From NCBI GenBank assembly GCA_958430865.1, contig CAUDNR010001088.1, positions 3,309-20,023 of the forward strand: a stretch of DNA of 16,715 bases, read 5' to 3'. This DNA is from Entrophospora sp. SA101. Lineage: Eukaryota > Glomeromycota > Glomeromycetes > Entrophosporales > Entrophosporaceae. The translations under genes were made by a program, and so were the position numbers. Shown here in pieces: positions 1 to 9,480 of this stretch (position 1 is the first letter of the stretch; each line of letters opens with the position of its first letter). Below the pieces are notes generated by a model. It saw nothing but the letters and a program-made list of their open reading frames with translations. It was not told where the DNA came from and made no database searches.

Positions 1-2
1 TA

Positions 3-65
3 CCGACAAGCATTGTGTTAACAATTTGCCAAGGACTGTGTGAAGACCTGGATAACTCTATGTAG
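3..65 (+). other. possible 3' end of a gene cut by the window edge
   Basis: A 20-codon open frame runs in from the left edge (CCG at position 3) and stops at TAG 63-65. Its residues include the string ICQGLCEDLDNSM. The first 60 bases are less A/T-dominated than what follows, which is why I note it. The string loosely recalls the end of a kinase-like domain, but it is far too short to assign. An intron-like AG follows a T-rich run near position 90. It could equally be a chance frame. Confidence 0.15.
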
Positions 66-900
66 AAGCTAAAAGTTTGATTTTTTACAGACAAGTTAAA
101 TCAACTGTTGATCTTGCCCTACAAATCATTAACTAATACTAATAACAAAACTTATTATCCCTACTTTGCATCAACAACCAGTCCGTAAAAACACAATATA
201 GGTACATGTGTAATATTTTTTTTGTCTGACGAAATTGATAAAAATTACATATTCGGACTTTAATTGTAAAATAATTAAATCTTTTCTCGCATTTGAATAC
301 TTTTTAAACATAATTTCTTGAATTTTTATGAAGAAAAAAAGAATAATGATTTGGAATGTTAAACTCACTCCCTTATTATATAAAAAACGCTGAAAATCCC
401 AAATTGCCAAAATAGTTCAAGCAGTTTGGGCTAGAAACCTTACTTGATTGTCATGACCAACTTATATGTAAGTATTTAATAATAATAAACTTTATGTTAT
501 TTAAATGGTCAAAATTATATATTATGTGTATTCTTAACTGCTACATGGCATATTAAAAAATAATCAATAGTTTTTTTATTTACAAATTCAAATTTTTTTA
601 ATATAATCTAAAGTATTAATTATCATTCAGCAATAATAATAATTAGTATAAAGACTAATTTATTATTAATAATAATTATAATGGATGTAGCATGAAGACT
701 AATCTGTTAATATTACTTTCCCAATTTAAAATTGTAAAATAATTTTCAGTTTTTTATTTTTTATAAAAAAATACAAGTTTCTAAACCATTATTGACTTCT
801 AATATTAATTTTATATGTTAAATAAATAGTTAATTTGTATATTATTTCTAAATATAATTTTCCTTCCAATTTATGATGTAATAATTATTATTTAAAAAAA
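66..900. other. intergenic AT-rich DNA, no gene seen
   Basis: This stretch is dominated by A/T runs, short AAT/TAA repeats (about 610-680) and stop codons in all frames. A minus-strand frame at 171-410 is made of Phe, Ile, Lys and Asn codons with no recognisable domain, and I treat it as chance. Around 400-445 a segment resembles one near 11130-11150 (shared AGAAACCTTACTT preceded by GTTTGG), perhaps a dispersed repeat. The 3' untranslated region of the kelch gene probably lies in the last 100-200 bases. Confidence 0.5.
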
Positions 901-2629
901 TTATTTTAAGTGACCACCAACATTATTAGATAAGTTATTAGGAACAAATTGAGAATTTCTGTGTTGTTGAAATTGTTCTTCATTAGGTATTTCTACAACA
1001 TCATTTGAAACTGATTTCTTTTTCTTTTGATACAATCTTACAATTATGAATGTTGCTATTGCTGCCACTATTATTCCACATGAAATTGATGATAGTATTA
1101 CTAATGCTTGAACAATGTTTGGTGATGTCAATGATGTTGATGTTTCTGATAATGATGATGGTGATGTTGATGTTGATATTGACATTGATGTTGATGTTGA
1201 TGTTGATGTCACTGATGATAATGGCAAGTTTGTTTCAGATGCTGAATAACTTTTTTTCCAAATATAATCTTTAATATCAAGTATATAAGTATTTGCACTC
1301 AATAAAAATGGACTTGAAACATTACTTGTAACAACTCCTATATATAATTTTTATTTTTTGATTAATTAATTTTAGGTTTCAAAGGTCATAAAAATATTAT
1401 AAAAAATTTACCAAAACATATTATCATTTGATTTCCTATTAAATTAGCTGTATGTGATCTTAGAGGTGGAGCACGATTAACAGGTGAAAAATCAGGTGCA
1501 GACCATTGAAAGGGATTTGTGATTGTATCCAATACCAGAAGTTCAGGAAATGATGTGATTTCAGGATCTCCACTGCCACCATAAACAATTATCTTTCCAT
1601 CCTTTGCTATACAATATATATGGTTTTAGCATGGTATTTCTTTTAAAAAAACATTTAAAATTTAAAAATTAATTACAAAGTACAGCTGTATGATAAGATC
1701 GAGGTTGGATAGATGGTGGACCACTTGCTGTCTAAAGTGTAAGAAAAATAAATTAAATATTCTGTTTTTTCTCATCAATAAAATTTAAACATTATACTTT
1801 AATTGATTAATATTTACCATAGTTGACCAAATTGAACTATTTGTATCAAAAATTTTTATCTATAAAATAAACATATAATTCAACCATAAATATAAAAAGA
1901 CTATAATCAATGTTTTCTATATTAATATGCATATGTAAAAATAATACATACGTTATAAATATTATCACTTCCACCAATAATTACAATTCTACCATCAGGT
2001 AACAAAGTTGAAGTATGACATGAAGTTGGTAATGGTGGATTATTAGAGAAAACTTGATGCCAAGTCAGGTCTACTGTATTCAAAGTATACATATCATTAA
2101 GTCTTTGAACAGTAGAAGATCCAGTAGATTCATCTACTTTTCCACCAAAAATATATATTTTTCCATTACTATCCACAACAACACTACTACATCTACGATT
2201 CATGGGAGTAACACCAGTTGTTTTTGGAGCATTCCAAACTTTTGTATTTACATCATATGCATAAAGCAAATTAGTAAAATCATATTTTTTAGAAGTTGGA
2301 TTTACCATAACTCCACCAAATATAAAAATAGTTGATTTATTTGATCCACCAACTGCTCCCACAGACCAAGAATTTTCTATAGGTATATTGTTGCCATCCA
2401 CCCATGGTACATTTATAGCATTGAAATCACTAGTTAAATCCACATAAAATAATGAATTAAAAAAGCTCTCTGGACTTTGACCTCCAATAATGTAAAGCTT
2501 ATTATCTACCACTACACTAACAGCTACATAACGTCTTGCACTAGAGTCAGAAAGCACATTGGTAATAATAAATATTACAATAATAATAAATATTAAATAC
2601 AATTTGCCATCTTTGAAATTCAGACCCAT
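901..2629 (-). CDS. kelch-repeat single-pass membrane protein, five exons
   Basis: The product is a 468-residue kelch-type beta-propeller cell-surface protein. Exons on the minus strand are 2629-1952, 1859-1818, 1731-1677, 1606-1412 and 1337-901; every junction is GT-AG and the frame closes exactly. The N-terminus has a hydrophobic segment (about residues 10-27, LYLIFIIIVIFIITNVL) acting as signal peptide or anchor. Kelch blades follow, with repeated IIGG, FIFGG, IYIFGG and VIYGG-like strand ends and Tyr/Trp spacing (about residues 32-350). A Ser/Thr-rich stalk (STSTSTSMSIST) comes next, then a transmembrane helix (ALVILSSISCGIIVAAIATF), a basic RLYQKKKK stop-transfer and a hydrophilic tail of about 40 residues. 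This architecture is common in expanded kelch families of mycorrhizal fungi (family knowledge). Ligand and partners cannot be read from sequence. ATG 2629-2627 is the only start preceding the hydrophobic segment. Confidence 0.9.
1152..1220. repeat. GATGTT/GATATT hexanucleotide repeat in the kelch gene stalk
   Basis: Imperfect GATGTT units on the plus strand encode alternating Ser and Thr on the minus strand (STSTSTSMSISTSTS), forming the stalk between propeller and transmembrane helix. In-frame length variation between isolates is likely because units are six bases. Confidence 0.75.
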
Positions 2630-3550
2630 AATTATTTTATTTTAAGCAAATAATTAAAAGGAACTTCAAATGTTTTTGAAAGAATTAAGATTTAATTTAT
2701 ACATTACTGTTGTCAAACAACAACAAAACCATTTTTTGATTGTTGTCTGTAATACAATTATGTCTTGCTTCCTCTGTGTCAATTATTCTTTACGTTATAT
2801 ACCATTGAATTTATATTTGATTTCCAACAAAAATAAAGAAATGACAATAAGGCGAAGATGTATAAATACCACCTTGCATTTTTCAAATTTAACTTTTGCT
2901 ACTATTCATATGATCAATTTGAACGCCCTCTGTATTATTAATTAATTAAAGTTTTGTGTAATTAACATTAACGAATGAAAAACAAATCCATTATACTAAT
3001 TATCTTATTTGTGGTACAGAGAAGCGGGAATTCGGATGTTTCCCATGTATCTTAATTCGATGTGCTTCCACCGTCCATCACTTGAAGGAATTCATGTTAG
3101 AAAGAGGGAGAATGTGTATTAAAAAAGAAAACTTTGTTATATTGAAGTTTGGAAATTTAAAACCCAGCATTAGATGATTCCAGTAAATCCAATCGGGGGT
3201 GTGATTCGGAGCGAGATTAAATGATCTGGTAGATCCAGCTTGTTACATCCAAATATTTTATTACAAGTAAATTTAAAGCTAAATGCAACATACTAGTGAT
3301 TGAAAAAGCCAATACAAATTTAAATTAATTAGAATAATAATAAAACTTACTACTTATTTTTTTGAAGAAATGAAGCAACTATTTTGCAAGTCTTATTGGA
3401 ACTATACTTCTGGTAGACAGCGGTACCCATAATAGTAATTATTTTGCCTCCAATACTAACACTAATGCTAATAAAAATTACGGAGATTCAGAATTCTAAT
3501 CAAATTATGGCTACTCGTAGGATTTACTTTCTTAAAAATTATCATACCTA
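2630..3550. other. intergenic region with a more GC-rich patch and an unassigned open frame
   Basis: The promoter of the kelch gene should lie in the first few hundred bases; no clear TATA box stands out. Around 3010-3120 and 3185-3240 the DNA is clearly less AT-rich than its surroundings. A plus-strand frame without an upstream ATG is open from 2962 to TGA at 3175-3177 (71 codons, including the strings CFPCILIRCAS and VHHLKEFMLERGRM). A minus-strand frame is also open over part of it. Neither resembles a family I know, and this may be a decayed exon or repeat fragment. The remainder up to the Tc1 relic is plain AT-rich DNA. Confidence 0.4.
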
Positions 3551-3734
3551 CACTCCCTGGACAAAAGTTTCGGTCACCACAAAACAATTAATTACGCAAA
3601 AATTTACATAATAAAACACAAATAAATTTCATCAAATTGTGATTAAAGTTCTCAAGAATGTGTATGCAAAATTTCAAATTTTTGTAATGTTTGGGAGAAT
3701 AGCGGTTAAAAAAATAAAAAGTTCGACCAAAAAT
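3551..3734 (+). repeat. left terminal inverted repeat of the Tc1 relic
   Basis: About 184 bases match the complement of 4318-4500 with scattered mismatches; the match fades just after the shared GTTCGACCAAAAAT. Long repeats of this size, rather than 20-30 bases, mark a subgroup of Tc1/mariner elements. Confidence 0.85.
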
Positions 3735-3840
3735 AATTTTTTGGAAATGATCTCTAAAATTTTGATTTATTTGCAAGTATTTATACCACTTCTCAAAAAA
3801 AAAAAAAAAACGCACTTAATAACTACACCCGAAATTTTAC

Positions 3841-4190
3841 TTATTTGTATGCAAGCCAACACTTTGTTGGCCGTCAATTATTGGATATAACAGCTTCTAT
3901 TCTTCTCGGCATACTTTCTATCAAATTCATATAAATATTTCTAGGAATTTGATTTCATTCTTCATGTAAAGCGGTCTCAAGTTCAACATTATTTTTAAAT
4001 TTATTTGGACGTTTCCGAATACGAATTTCTAATTGATTCCACAGATGCTCTATTGGATTCAAATCAGGAGATTGGCTTGGCCAATTTTTCAAAATTTTTT
4101 ACTTTTTTGTTTCAATCCAATTTTTGACGATTTTTGCTTTGACATTTTTTAATTTTATCAAAAATTTCAAAACAATTTTTTACAAAAAAA
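3841..4190 (-). pseudogene. Tc1/mariner transposase, C-terminal remnant with stops and frameshifts
   Basis: Read on the minus strand from about 4083 to 3841, the frame gives [19 protein letters not shown], the signature around the third acidic residue of the DDE/D catalytic triad in Tc1-like transposases. It then runs through a helical tail to RPTKC and ends at TAA (3843-3841). Upstream of 4083 the typical KNWIETKK segment is in another frame, so at least one single-base deletion separates them. Two in-frame TGA codons interrupt the tail: one where Trp is expected after LHEE, one before RPTKC. The N-terminal DNA-binding domain and the first two acidic residues are absent. It is inactive. Confidence 0.85.
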
Positions 4191-4317
4191 CTTGTATAAA
4201 AAACATATGACGTAATTTTTCAGAATCTAATCTTTCATATGTCACGATTTCAGGTGTGGTTATTATGTAAGTTTCTGAGAAACTGTTTTTTTTTGGCAAA
4301 CTACAATTTTTCAGAAG

Positions 4318-4500
4318 ATTTTTGGTCGAACTTTTTATTTTTTTAACTGTTATTCTCCCAAACATTACAAAAATTTGAAATTTTGCATACATAATCTTGC
4401 AAACTTTGGTCATAATTTGATGAAATTTATTTGTGTTTTATTATGTACGTTTTGCGTAATTAATTGTTTTGTAGTGACCGAAACTTTTGTCCAGGGAGTG
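4318..4500 (-). repeat. right terminal inverted repeat of the Tc1 relic
   Basis: This is the mirror of 3551-3734. Its outermost bases read CCAGGGAGTG followed by the TA duplication. Confidence 0.85.
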
Positions 4501-4796
4501 TACCTATTGGAATATTTGTTTGATGGTTGTGAACACAGAATAGAAGATGAATGTAATGGTAATGTTTGTCGTTGTTGTGATGAATGTGGTTATTATTGAG
4601 AATGTGAATGTGACGATGGTACTAAAGTTCTCAAAACAGCTTTTTAAATTTTCTCTAGCATATAATTGCCTTTCTATTTTATTAAAATCAATAAACAAAT
4701 AACAAATGATTTTCTCAGCAAATCAATTATTGAAAATGGTAGGCGATATTCGATGGATCAAGTTTTAAAAGAATAAAATCATCACGTTCCTCAATC
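4501..4796. other. short intergenic segment between the Tc1 relic and the tandem repeat
   Basis: This segment separates the element's right end from the 3' flank of the metalloprotease gene and is identical to 15990-16285 in the other arm. Frames through the CA/GT-rich part (Thr/Ile-rich on the minus strand, Cys-rich on the plus strand) look like low-complexity chance frames. The only coding-like hint is the short frame at 4727-4837. Confidence 0.5.
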
Positions 4797-4837
4797 CACG
4801 CTCTTTGGAATGTATCGTTGGTATGTGAACCCAGATG
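4727..4837 (-). pseudogene. weak coding remnant, possibly Myb/SANT-like
   Basis: A 36-codon frame between two stops reads RAWIEERDDFILLKLDPSN followed by IAYHFQ. Its Trp, Arg, Asp and Glu content is unlike the surrounding AT-rich noise. The spacing vaguely resembles the first two helices of a Myb/SANT-like domain (W, acidic run, IL, then xIAYHF), but the usual second Trp is missing. Beyond the stop, a neighbouring frame continues with NKIERQLYARENLK, as if frameshifted. No start codon. The duplication boundary at 4797 falls inside it. Assignment is speculative. Confidence 0.2.
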
Positions 4838-5154
4838 TCATGGGTACTAATCAAAAAAGAAAAAAGAAAAAAGAAATTGACAAAGTTCAATTTAACAGCA
4901 AAAGTCGTATTAGAAATTATCCTCAAACGCTGAAAATCATGATGTTTTGTAATGATAGTATTGGAGAAATAATTTAATTATTTTTCATCTCTTTATTAAA
5001 TTAAATGTACTGTATAAAACAACCTTGCAATGTTTATTTTTATTACATTGAGATGGTTAGGTTGTTAACCAGATCTATGAAATCTATATATGAAATTGTT
5101 ATCATCATCAAAATTAAAGAATCATTAGATTTTTTTTAAAAAAAAGATTTAACT
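4797..5154. repeat. 358-bp tandem duplication, unit 1 (left arm only)
   Basis: This unit begins CACGCTCTTTGG and is repeated directly, with no base between the copies, by 5155-5512; I see no difference between units. It contains 3'-flanking DNA of the metalloprotease gene, including an AATAAA poly(A)-type signal (minus strand, about 5039-5044). The right arm has one copy only. Confidence 0.95.
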
Positions 5155-5512
5155 CACGCTCTTTGGAATGTATCGTTGGTATGTGAACCCAGATGTCATG
5201 GGTACTAATCAAAAAAGAAAAAAGAAAAAAGAAATTGACAAAGTTCAATTTAACAGCAAAAGTCGTATTAGAAATTATCCTCAAACGCTGAAAATCATGA
5301 TGTTTTGTAATGATAGTATTGGAGAAATAATTTAATTATTTTTCATCTCTTTATTAAATTAAATGTACTGTATAAAACAACCTTGCAATGTTTATTTTTA
5401 TTACATTGAGATGGTTAGGTTGTTAACCAGATCTATGAAATCTATATATGAAATTGTTATCATCATCAAAATTAAAGAATCATTAGATTTTTTTTAAAAA
5501 AAAGATTTAACT
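5155..5512. repeat. 358-bp tandem duplication, unit 2 (left arm only)
   Basis: This is the second unit, directly abutting unit 1. Its right end takes in two bases of the metalloprotease stop codon (TAG at 5513-5511), so the duplication starts exactly at the end of the coding region and leaves the protein intact. It also carries the nearest AATAAA signal on the minus strand (about 5397-5402). Confidence 0.95.
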
Positions 5513-7130
5513 AGTTTATTAATTTATTATCAAAAGTATGGATTAATAAATTGATTGTCATAAAAAAAAACAAATTTGCATTAAAATTTATTAAATTCAA
5601 TGCACTAGAAGTTTGGGGTGTTGCGTCGTAACTTGGACTTGAGCTTGGATTTGAACTTAGACTTGAACTTGAACTTGAATCAGGAACTGTCTGAGTAGCA
5701 ATGGGATTCTCGGTTGAATTTGATAGCGCAGATGGCTTGTATGGGTTAGGATATTGTTTAGTTGCATATCTAAAGATTATTATGATTATATTTAATATTA
5801 TATTATTGACTTCAATTGATAATTTAAAATTTATTAAAAATTCATACCCTAAAGTTTCCAAAATGGACAAGGTTTGAGGACCAATTGCACCCGCATTAAG
5901 GTTTCCACCTATAGCAATGGAGTCATTAAGCGTTCTTCCAGATTCTTGAAGAAATGTCATCAAAAATTCAGATGTATTTGTATACGTTTTATAATCAACG
6001 TGGCTTATACTTGAAGCATGTTGAAAAGGTTTTAAAGAAGTTTCCAATATAACGCTATCCTTGACTGAACTCTTATCGTGTGGTAAAAATCCCAAAGTTT
6101 TTTCTTTGGTAACAACATCAAGCATTTTTTGGCCAATTTTAAATTGTGGAGTTGTTGAAAAGGCTTTAATAAATGCGTCGAGATTAGCAAAACTGGTTGT
6201 ATCACCACTACCTGTGAATAATTGATTGATTTGCGCCGTGGTATTGGATAATAATTTGCCGTCAGATAAGAATACTATGTATTTATCAAATGCCATCTCT
6301 ATGAAACCTTTGAATTTTATTGGTGATTTAGTATCAACTCCATCGGACGTATATTTTAGACCAACTATTTCAGGTGTGATTATCTTCGGTACCGGATGGA
6401 TGTAATCATCTAGACTCGAAATAAATCCCAACCCGTGTAAAAGTTCATGCAAAACCAATTCTTGAAAACCAATTTGATCTTTACGGATTGGCGGGTCACC
6501 TTCAAACCAAAAAGGTGATTTTGAATTAAATTGAGCTACAATATCAGCCGATGAAAATTCTGGATGCGAATCAAATTGAAATTGTTTAACCAATGCTTGA
6601 GGATATAATCTTTCAATACCATCGTTGTCTTTTAACGGCATAAATCTAAAAGGACCTGCTGCGCCTACATATATATAAATAAATATAAAAAAGGCAGAGG
6701 TTAATATATTTTCTAGATCATTGTAGCCTGGAAGATTATCAAATACAGGTTACGTATATGTATGCCTACCAATTAAATCTGCAATTGGGCCATCAAAGAT
6801 TGTAAAGGTAGCGTTTATTATAATTGGAGTGTTTAATGATAATGCAGAAGTGAGAATTACACCAGAATTTTCGAATGCGAATTTTGCTTTATCACACTGC
6901 TTATTATCGGGTAATTGGCACTCGAAATTAATTATAAAATTATTTTTAGAATTTATAATCTGAGAATCAAATTTGGAATTTCGTGTTGGTGATTTGACAT
7001 AAGGGCATTCGACGGCTACTTTTATTTCGGGACGAAATAGATCAGGGTTTTCGTAACAAACACCGGAAACATTTATTATAAATTCAAATATAATGAAGGA
7101 AAAGAATAAAGAATTAAAGGATTTTTTCAT
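5511..7130 (-). CDS. secreted zinc-metalloprotease-like protein with HELLHGLGF motif, left copy
   Basis: The predicted product is a 478-residue extracellular or wall-anchored peptidase. Exons are 7130-6770, 6664-5848 and 5769-5511, with GT-AG junctions and a frame that closes exactly. Residues 1-24 form a signal peptide (SLFFSFIIFEFIINVSG). The zinc motif HELLHGLGF lies at about residues 193-201: two His ligands and the catalytic Glu are present. The position where metzincins carry their third ligand (HExxHxxGxxH) is Ser, so the third ligand must lie elsewhere or activity may be lost. A Ser/Pro-rich stretch near residue 430 precedes a hydrophobic C-terminus (LNLINFNANLFFFMTINLL), which suggests a GPI signal or membrane anchor. 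Intron 2 is 78 bases and stop-free, so retention stays in frame. The substrate cannot be inferred. The gene lies 577 bases downstream of flotillin on the same strand. Confidence 0.85.
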
Positions 7131-7707
7131 GATTATTATTATTAATGTGTCTGATATGTGTGGTAGGGGAAGGATGAATCAACGAGAAAATGATGAATTT
7201 AACGAAAGGAAATGAATAATTAATGAAAAATTATTTGTTAAAGAAATTTATATTTTTACACCGTTTATATATATTTAGAAAAGCGCGAAATATATATATA
7301 TATAAAAATAATACATTATGTTTCAATTAGGGTTTAACTAATAATATCGATAATATTTAATTTAATGGCTTTTGTTGTTCATTTTAGGATTTAAGTGAAA
7401 AAATTAAAAAAATATGCGATAATTTTATTAAATATTGCACCAATTTCCATAATAATCATCTTGAAATAAAAATTTATTTCATTTTTATTGTTATATTATT
7501 TTGTATTTTATGAGTACACATATACAATTTTAACTATTGTTAATAATTTTTACTTTATTCTGGTGCAAAAAACTATATTTTAATAATGTAATAATGATAA
7601 TCTAGTAGTTTTCATTGGAAGGTTCAGATGCATTTGTAATTTATGTCATCAAATTAGGAGGTCTGATAACAGGTTGATCCTGAATTGTTGATAAAAGAAG
7701 GAGGCAA
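7131..7707. other. flotillin 3' flank and metalloprotease promoter region, left copy
   Basis: These 577 bases lie between two minus-strand genes. An AATAAA on the minus strand (about 7554-7559) could end the flotillin transcript. A TA-dinucleotide run at about 7290-7303 and a TATATATAAA box at 7264-7273 precede the metalloprotease gene. No other coding signal is seen. The segment is repeated as 13437-14013. Confidence 0.5.
7264..7273 (-). promoter_or_regulatory. TATA-like box upstream of the metalloprotease gene, left copy
   Basis: TATATATAAA on the minus strand lies about 134 bases upstream of the ATG at 7130 and is followed by CGGTGTAAAA. In DNA this AT-rich such a string can occur by chance, so the call is weak. 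Confidence 0.3.
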
Positions 7708-9253
7708 CTATTGAAAAATATTTGTAATAGGATTTGACGACGAGTCACAAGACTTTTCACCAGTATTATTATTCCAAACAGTAATTTTTGGATCAAGTCC
7801 TTTGATTGCTTGAGCATTTTCTCTAGCTAAATCTTTATATGCACCATGTTTAATCATTAAATATTCCATTGTTAGATCACCGGTATCGCCAAATGCTTTC
7901 GTCAAATTCTTTATACCTTCAGCTTGAGCATTAAATAATGGCAGGACGCCTTCAGCTTCCTTTTTCTTCCTGTACAATTGAGCTTCAGCTTCTTGTTGTG
8001 CTGTGTAAAATTTTGATTCGGCTATAGATTTTGAAGCTTCATATTCAGCGGTAGCTTTTGACGCATATAGCACACGGAGCCTTTCAGTTTCTGATAATAA
8101 TCTAAGTTCTTCAACCCCTTTTTGAAGTTCGTATTCCCAGATTTTAGCAGCTTGTGTGGCTTCAATTGCTGCTATTTTTGTATTTTTATCGTATTCAGAT
8201 TTCTTTGTGGAAAGAGTAGCATTAGCTTCAGCAATTATTGCATTAGATTCATTTTCTACAAGAACTGTTTCTGCTTCAATTTTTGAAGTTAGTTGTCGCT
8301 TTTAAAAAAAACCATGATTTTTTTATTAGAAAAGAAATGCCAAAATTACAATTCATTAAATATGGTAAATATACTGACAGTCAAGCCCTCTCGCTCTTTA
8401 ACACCAACATCTCCACGATATTTTGCTTCTGATACGTCAACTGTTGCTTGTTGAACAGCTCCTTCGTGTGTTTTCATTCGATATGGGTACAACACATAAA
8501 TATACCGTAAATATAATCCTTTGAGAAAAAAGTTTCAAATCTATTTGATTAAATTAGGATTACCAAATATGCAAAATATTCAGATCCTTGAATATCTTGT
8601 AATTGTTTTATATTGGAATTATAAACAAACAAACCAAATTGATCCAATTCAGCTTGTACATTTTTAATAACCTTTTCTTTAAAACGTCTTCTTTCCCTAA
8701 ACATTTCTTCCATGGTCATACCAGCTGCTATAACACGCTAAGTTAATATAAAGAAAACATTCATCGGTTTAATTGGCTTGTTACTTATTTGATCATTTGC
8801 ACCTTCAAATGTTTATTCCTCTAATTTCCTATTTCATTACTTACTGTTTCACCTTCAATAATACCTCTAACCAAATCCTTTACGTATTCAGAGTTTTTAT
8901 TATCAGCAAATAACAATTTAGCATAATAATATAATGCCACAGGTTCATCCTTTGGGCCAATGGTAAACACAGCTGGTAAATTGAATTCCAATCTTTCAGC
9001 AGACATGGCTTGCAACTGCAATGTATAATTGACTGGAGTGATATCAAAGAATCTTGAATGTTGTCCGGGTAATACCCATCCTTTTTTTGTTATTTCTATA
9101 TCTTTGATGAATGCGCCAGTTTTTATTAAATATTGATTTGGGTTACTGGAAAGAAAGAGTGTGTGTTCTGCGTATGTAAAAACAGTGATAACTTGTATTT
9201 AAATAATAATTTATATTTATATAGATATTTATTATTTACCTAATTTTATACAT
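7708..9253 (-). CDS. flotillin (SPFH/PHB membrane-microdomain scaffold), left copy
   Basis: Flotillins oligomerise on the inner face of membranes and organise lipid microdomains. Proposed exons are 9253-9240 (14 bases: MYKI plus part of Ser), 9145-8845, 8737-8564, about 8480-8379 and 8298-7708, giving roughly 393 residues. The start [15 protein letters not shown] matches the N-terminus of plant and fungal flotillins. The SPFH part includes [45 protein letters not shown] and [16 protein letters not shown]. An Ala/Glu/Lys-rich coiled coil ([15 protein letters not shown]) and the conserved end [11 protein letters not shown] follow. Exon 3 ends at EYFAYL and must join RMKTHEG, but no AG acceptor lies in frame between 8563 and 8481. 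Either an unusual splice is used or the gene is damaged. Intron 1 is 94 bases. The stop of the EMI1-like gene lies 123 bases upstream. Confidence 0.85.
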
Positions 9254-9376
9254 TTTTTAATAAAATTTACATTTGAATGATTTATAATAAAAGTTTTCAA
9301 TTCTTAGTTAACAAACTAATTACATATATGTAAAGAGATTATCGTGAAATATTAGATTAGTATTAATTTAGTTAAC

Positions 9377-9427
9377 TTAATTTGGAGGAAAATTTTCCAA
9401 AGGTTCACTAAGAAAAATATAAATTAA

Positions 9428-9480
<53 letters not shown>

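Larger units (their letters stand above)
3551..4500 (-). mobile_element. degenerate Tc1/mariner element with long terminal inverted repeats and TA target duplication
   Basis: The ends are perfect mirror images: CACTCCCTGGACAAAAG at 3551 and its complement ending at 4500. Both are flanked by TA (3549-3550 and 4501-4502), the classical target duplication of Tc1/mariner insertion. The terminal inverted repeats extend about 184 bases, and an inner block near 3815-3837 and 4243-4267 is also mirrored. The inside carries the 3' part of a transposase on the minus strand with stops and frameshifts. At 950 bases it is shorter than a complete element of this class (about 1.3-2 kb), so the 5' part of the transposase was lost. 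The same insertion occurs in the right arm of the large inverted repeat. Confidence 0.9.
4078..9169 (+). repeat. left arm of a large inverted repeat (about 4.7 kb of shared sequence)
   Basis: From 4078 to 9169 the sequence is the reverse complement of 16715 down to 11975. Coordinates pair as sums to 21144 from 9169 to 5155, and as sums to 20786 from 5154 to about 4170. The 358-base shift is a tandem duplication present only here. Near 4100-4170 the arms differ by a 9-base repeat unit and two single-A indels. Coding frames in both arms translate identically. The inner edge lies in flotillin intron 1. The outer edge cannot be defined because the right arm reaches the window end. The arm contains the flotillin gene except its first exon, the metalloprotease gene and most of the Tc1 relic. 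Confidence 0.97.

Noticed and set aside
171..410. 79-codon minus-strand frame
   Set aside because: Its Phe/Ile/Lys-rich composition matches random AT-rich DNA, no domain is visible, and part of it overlaps the dispersed-repeat-like segment near 400.
1050..1274. Met/Leu-rich plus-strand frame
   Set aside because: It is the antisense of the Ser/Thr stalk repeat of the kelch gene.
2054..2335. 93-codon plus-strand frame inside the kelch gene
   Set aside because: It is antisense to kelch exon 1, which has clear protein motifs.
2670..2945. 91-codon plus-strand frame upstream of the kelch gene
   Set aside because: No recognisable motif, low-complexity Asn/Ile/Leu composition, and it lies in the expected promoter region.
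3190..3245. Possible tRNA or other structured RNA in the GC-richer patch
   Set aside because: No GTTCGA-type box B and no cloverleaf-like pairing could be found.
3588..3890. Overlapping frames in the left Tc1 terminal repeat
   Set aside because: They arise in both directions from the repeat itself and recur in its mirror image; they are not genes.
4375..4698. Cys-rich plus-strand frame and Thr/Ile-rich minus-strand frame, repeated at 16088-16411
   Set aside because: They start in the Tc1 terminal repeat and run through low-complexity GT/CA-rich DNA with no family likeness.
4797..5512. CRISPR-like or satellite array
   Set aside because: Only two abutting 358-base units, no spacers; a simple tandem duplication.
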